A DNA stretch of 64,000 nt, from the NCBI GenBank assembly GCA_030737835.1, contig CM060850.1, positions 14,526,068 through 14,590,067 on the forward strand, read 5' to 3'. The DNA comes from Acorus gramineus. Lineage: Eukaryota; Streptophyta; Magnoliopsida; Acorales; Acoraceae. The notes under the pieces were generated by a model that did no database searches, had not been told where the DNA came from, and worked only from the letters and a program-made list of their open reading frames with translations. Numbering within the stretch: position 1 is the stretch's first letter; each line of letters begins with the position of its first letter. This document shows, piece after piece, positions 60,501 to 64,000 of the stretch. The position numbers and the translations under genes were made by a program.

Positions 60501-63500
60501 CGGACCCCACCTTAGATGGGGTCCGCACATGTTTTTAAACTATGCCTGTAATACAGCCTGGCTATGAAAAAAAAAATGTAAGGGTATTTTTAAATGGTGA
60601 GAGGATGAATTGTGGTTTTGGGGGCGGGGAGGGGTTCAATGCAAGTGAAGGGATGAGGGAGAGGGAGGGTTGGTCGAATGAGGGAGAGGGGGGTTGAAGA
60701 TGATGTTAAAACACGTGAAGGGGTATTTTGGACATTTTTTTACCTTACTAACGATGGAAAATTGGATTTCCTTAACAATTGTAGACGAAAGTTGACTTTT
60801 GTTTCATGAAGGTGTGGAACATGGTGGAAAGATTCATCTTGGATTGACGTTGTGTTGGGGCCTCATATGTTCATTTTGAGTCGGGTAAACTTGTTTTCAC
60901 AAAGAGTAATTTTGTATTGATTATGGGGTGGGAGGAGCATTTGTATACATTTGTCTTCCTTGTTGTCCTTTTCCCTTTGATCCTTTTCCTTTTCTTCTAC
61001 TTATATTTGGTGCCTTGTGGCTTTGTACTTCTTTTTTAACTAGTAAATAGCCAATCTTTTTTTTTTCTCTCTCTCTCACAAAACATAATCAATAAATGGA
61101 AAGCACCCCTTCAAACGTGAGATCTTTTATTCCCCTCACTTTTAGTTTTCATTTTATCTTTTGCCCTTCAATGAAGTTAACCCACAAATGGGGTAAATCC
61201 CAACCTTTTGATGAAATGTCCATTGTTAACCTGTTGAGAAAGTTCAGTTCTTAGTTTATGTGTTATGCAATGATGGATGTAATAAATGGTCTAGCAGTAG
61301 AATGTATATTTCATCGTATTTATTGGGGTATAACCCAACTGTTAGTTGCACAGGGAGAAGATGCAATAAAAGCTCTAATTGAGGGGATAAAACCAAATAT
61401 CAAGTTTGGAGTGGCTGTTTTCCCCAAATGTTGGTGTTTTAAAAGAACTTTACACAAAAAAAATAATATTGTAATGCAATATCTCCAATGAATGGAAGGT
61501 TATTTATATGGTTAGTCATGTGTGCATTCAGAGGAAAATATTGAGAATGATGTTTTAATTATGCCTCGGTGACATATTTGTTTTTTTGTGTCATCTCTGT
61601 GACTTTTTAAACCATATCATATATATGTGTAATGGAAAAGAAGTGCAAGGACACAAATGAGGCAACTTGAACCGATGGAACTAGTGAGGTAGCCTTTTTT
61701 TTTTTAAAAAAAAAAATTTAAACTCGAGACCCACATTTTTTCAGTGACCATCTGTCTGTGCAGTAATTATTTTCTTCTTTACTGCAGGCTTTTCTCTTTT
61801 CACATGAATTTTGTTATTCTATGTTTTCTTCCTATCTATTTCAGAATTGATTGCATCATCAAGTTATCAGCAGTGTTTATTGCAATTATATATGTGTACT
61901 TGTAATTCTCGGTTAATGAAATGTTTTTCTAGTAGTGATATATTATTGTTGATTTGTATTATCAATTTTAATTTTATGTTAGCCAACTTATCAGTTTACT
62001 CATACTAAATGATTTTGGTATATTATTTCTTATTAGCATCAAAGTCGATAGAGTTAGATAATGATTGTAAATGGTGACCCAGTTTAGTCCCGTTGTATGT
62101 CGTTTGACTCAATTTTATGCTATGATTGTCTTTATGTTTGTGATATCAAGGGTTCCTGCTATCTTATTGTGTCCAGCCTGAAAACTTACATGCTTAATTT
62201 TTTTCCTCAATCATCCAGGCTTGATAAAACTAAATTTTATGTTGTGGGAGCTGGCCTTTTCACGGGCATTACTGTGGCCTTGTATCCAGTCAGTGTTGTA
62301 AAGACCCGAATGCAGGTCGCATCAAGAGATGCCATGGAGAGGGGTGCCTTTTCACTTGTCAAAGGCATATTAAGAAGAGATGGCATTGCTGGCCTGTATA
62401 GAGGGTTTGGCACTGTAATTACTGGTGCAGTTCCTGCCCGGATTATTTTCCTTACTTCATTGGAGACTACCAAAATAGCCTCTTTTAAAATGATTGAACC
62501 GTTCCAGCTCTCTGAGGCAACAGAGGCTGCCATAGCCAATGGTCTTGCTGGCATGGGAGCATCTCTCTGTTCTCAGGCTGTATTTGTTCCAATAGATGTG
62601 GTATGTCTCTTTTGTAATCTTTTGCTTTGTAGTTGCTAAAATATAAATTCTGTTGAATCCATTTCACTCATGCACCTCTTGGGATTTTTTAATACTAATA
62701 TAATATTTGTTTATTGTTTTCCATGCATACTGAGAAGTCAAGCGTTGTATGAGAGCTATCTCTGTTGACGTGTAATTCTAGCGGCATGCATATTCGATAT
62801 ACTATACCTGAGGAAAATAGTATGTTTAGTTGTACGAGGTCAGAGCATGCGCGTTTAATTGTATCTCTTCATCTGTAAGTGGGAAAAATTAATATTTTTA
62901 TTCAATAATGAACAACATGTTTTGGGTAAATTACTTGGTCATATCGTTGGTTATATTTTGGCCATTGTTTTTTTTAATTCCACCAATCTTACTGATTTCA
63001 TGGTTTCTTTTACAATAAGATATTCACCAACTCCTTTTAATGTATATAAACTAGTTTGCGTTTGCATCAACTTTAGTATGAACTTTCTTGATGGCTGAGT
63101 TGGCATTATGAATCTATTATGCAATACTTCCTGTCAATTGGAGGCCAACTAGGTACATTCAATCCTAGTTCTGTGTAATTTTCATTAATTTTGATGCAAG
63201 ATGCCTCTTGGTTTGTTTGTTTGTTTGTTTTTTTTTTTTTTTTGTGATCTTTAAACAATGTGGACTGGGATTATTAAATCTTGATTAAAAATATTATTGA
63301 GATCTCAATTCAACAAATTACGGGAGATTCTCCTATTTTGAAATCAGTGCAGGCTAAAGTACACTTTGGCGAAGCGTTGGAATACTTATGTCTTTTTTTT
63401 TTTGTTGGAATGGATTTTTCAGGTCAGCCAAAAGCTGATGGTGCAAGGATTCTCTGGTCATGCAAATTATAATGGAGGACTTGATGTCGCTCGTAGGATT

Positions 63501-63619
63501 ATAAAGTCTGATGGCATTCGAGGGCTGTATAGGGGGTTTGGTTTATCAGTTATGACCTATTCCCCATCCAGTGCTGTCTGGTGGGCAAGTTATGGTTCAA
63601 GCCAACGACTGATTTGGAG
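57566..63619 (+). CDS. Mitochondrial carrier, SLC25A44-like, partial at right edge
   Basis: Exons seen: 57566-57627, 62219-62600 and 63423-63619, with GT-AG introns of 4591 and 822 bases; phases join without a stop. The reading continues past the window after the donor at 63620. Exon 1 encodes MDSSRSGGAQAFAQTEINWD; exon 2 carries LDKTKFYVVGAGLFTGITVA, PVSVVKTRMQVAS and GILRRDGIAGLYRGFGTVIT; exon 3 begins VSQKLMVQGFSG and has IRGLYRGFGLSVMTYSPSS. Repeated mitochondrial-carrier units are visible, with the first Px[DE]xx[KR] motif degenerate (PVSVVK) and the second PIDVVSQ, as I recall for plant At5g15640-type members. It should be an inner-membrane carrier; animal SLC25A44 transports branched-chain amino acids, but the plant substrate is unknown to me. 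About 213 residues are covered and the third repeat lies outside. Confidence 0.88.
57628..62218 (+). other. 4.6-kb first intron of the carrier gene
   Basis: AT-rich intron containing at least one transposon (60229-60544). A frame at 59857-60327 and its complement at 60152-59781 look protein-like in composition, but I recognise no domain. No other exon of the carrier is expected here, since exon 1 and exon 2 join in phase. Confidence 0.7.
60229..60544. mobile_element. hAT-like MITE in the carrier intron
   Basis: The ends CATAGTTCAAAGTGGTATGT and, on the other strand, CATAGTTTAAAAACATGTGC are inverted. Perfect 8-base duplications CCTGTAAT flank it (60221-60228 and 60545-60552). Inside are repeated TGCGGACATATGCGG-type and CGTTCGAA-type blocks. 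Confidence 0.9.
62601..63422 (+). other. Second intron of the carrier gene
   Basis: AT-rich, no gene or clear element. A (GTTT)n stretch followed by a run of about 15 T lies at about 63212-63243. Confidence 0.7.
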
Positions 63620-64000
63620 GTATGGAACTTATCATCTTTTGTTCCGTTCATATAAATGAATGGTAAAGGTCAAATGATTGCTCTTTCTTGGTTGAGTGAC
63701 TTTCGTTAAACTAATACATAATGTCCTTGGAATTTTTATTCAGTACTTCCAGTCTATTTGGCCAATGTGTTCAGCTCAAGAATCTACATGTTTATCATGT
63801 TTTTTTTAAATTTTTTTAATTTTTTTTAAATGTGTTCATCTCAAGTCTTGGTTGTAATTATTGGATTGTATAAGTGGCCGCTCTCCTGTTTTCCCTTGTT
63901 ATTTCTTTGATTATCTGGCACACTTTGAATCTTGGGAGAAAACTTTACAATCTTGGTGTATTATGGTTTTTTTTTTATCATCTGTCACCTTATTTAATTG
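63620..64000 (+). other. Start of the third carrier intron, to window edge
   Basis: Begins GTATGG after a codon split at position 2. AT-rich with poly(T) runs; the next exon is not in the window. Confidence 0.7.

Noticed and set aside
1..64000. CRISPR array, bacterial operon or phage-like system
   Set aside because: No regular short repeats with unique spacers and no bacterial gene organisation. Introns, LTRs and SINEs show the DNA is plant nuclear.

Overview
The window is nuclear DNA of a flowering plant. It has spliced genes with GT-AG introns, an AT-rich background and dense plant transposon families. A monocot is my guess, from GC-rich exons and abundant Mutator-like elements, but the window does not prove it. 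Three host genes are visible. On the minus strand, 5751-8138 holds a complete 6-phosphogluconolactonase gene of the oxidative pentose phosphate pathway, with a spliced 5'UTR reaching about 9990. On the plus strand, 48823-53155 holds a complete seven-exon gene for a plastid CbiQ/EcfT-like membrane protein (ABCI12 type). On the plus strand from 57566, a mitochondrial carrier gene of the SLC25A44 type has a 4.6-kb first intron and runs off the right edge. They share no operon-like logic; each is a separate housekeeping gene.

Most of the rest is transposon DNA, and many boundaries can be fixed from target-site duplications (TSDs). At 16106-21186 there is a full-length Ty1/copia element with both LTRs, a 5-bp TSD and a gag-pol frame broken only by six in-frame stops. 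At 28506-43198 there is a nested stack: a Mutator-like element (MULE) with long inverted ends and a truncated transposase, containing CACTA-type sequence, containing one Ty3/gypsy LTR with an adjoining tandem repeat (30940-31634 and 31634-34116) and a second gypsy element with 3.3-kb GC-rich LTRs (34190-42715).

Non-autonomous elements fill the spaces. Mutator-type elements with 9-bp TSDs lie at 4062, 14278, 23345 (a 1.3-kb foldback), 47193 and 47798, with weaker copies at 10132 and 10935. hAT-like elements with 8-bp TSDs lie at 12798, 25189 and 60229. A Tourist-like element with a TTA duplication is at 21399. tRNA-derived SINEs occur at 12736/13576 (split by a hAT element), 25845, 44185, 44381 and 45994.

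The most notable items are a Mutator element (47193-48707) that carries a broken SRA/YDG-domain fragment resembling SUVH histone methyltransferases and ends 115 bp before the ABCI12 start codon; the nested 14.7-kb stack; a roughly 100-bp hairpin-forming tandem repeat; a duplicated decoy splice acceptor in ABCI12; and a SINE split by a hAT element. I did not find a defence island, CRISPR array or other previously unknown enzymatic system.
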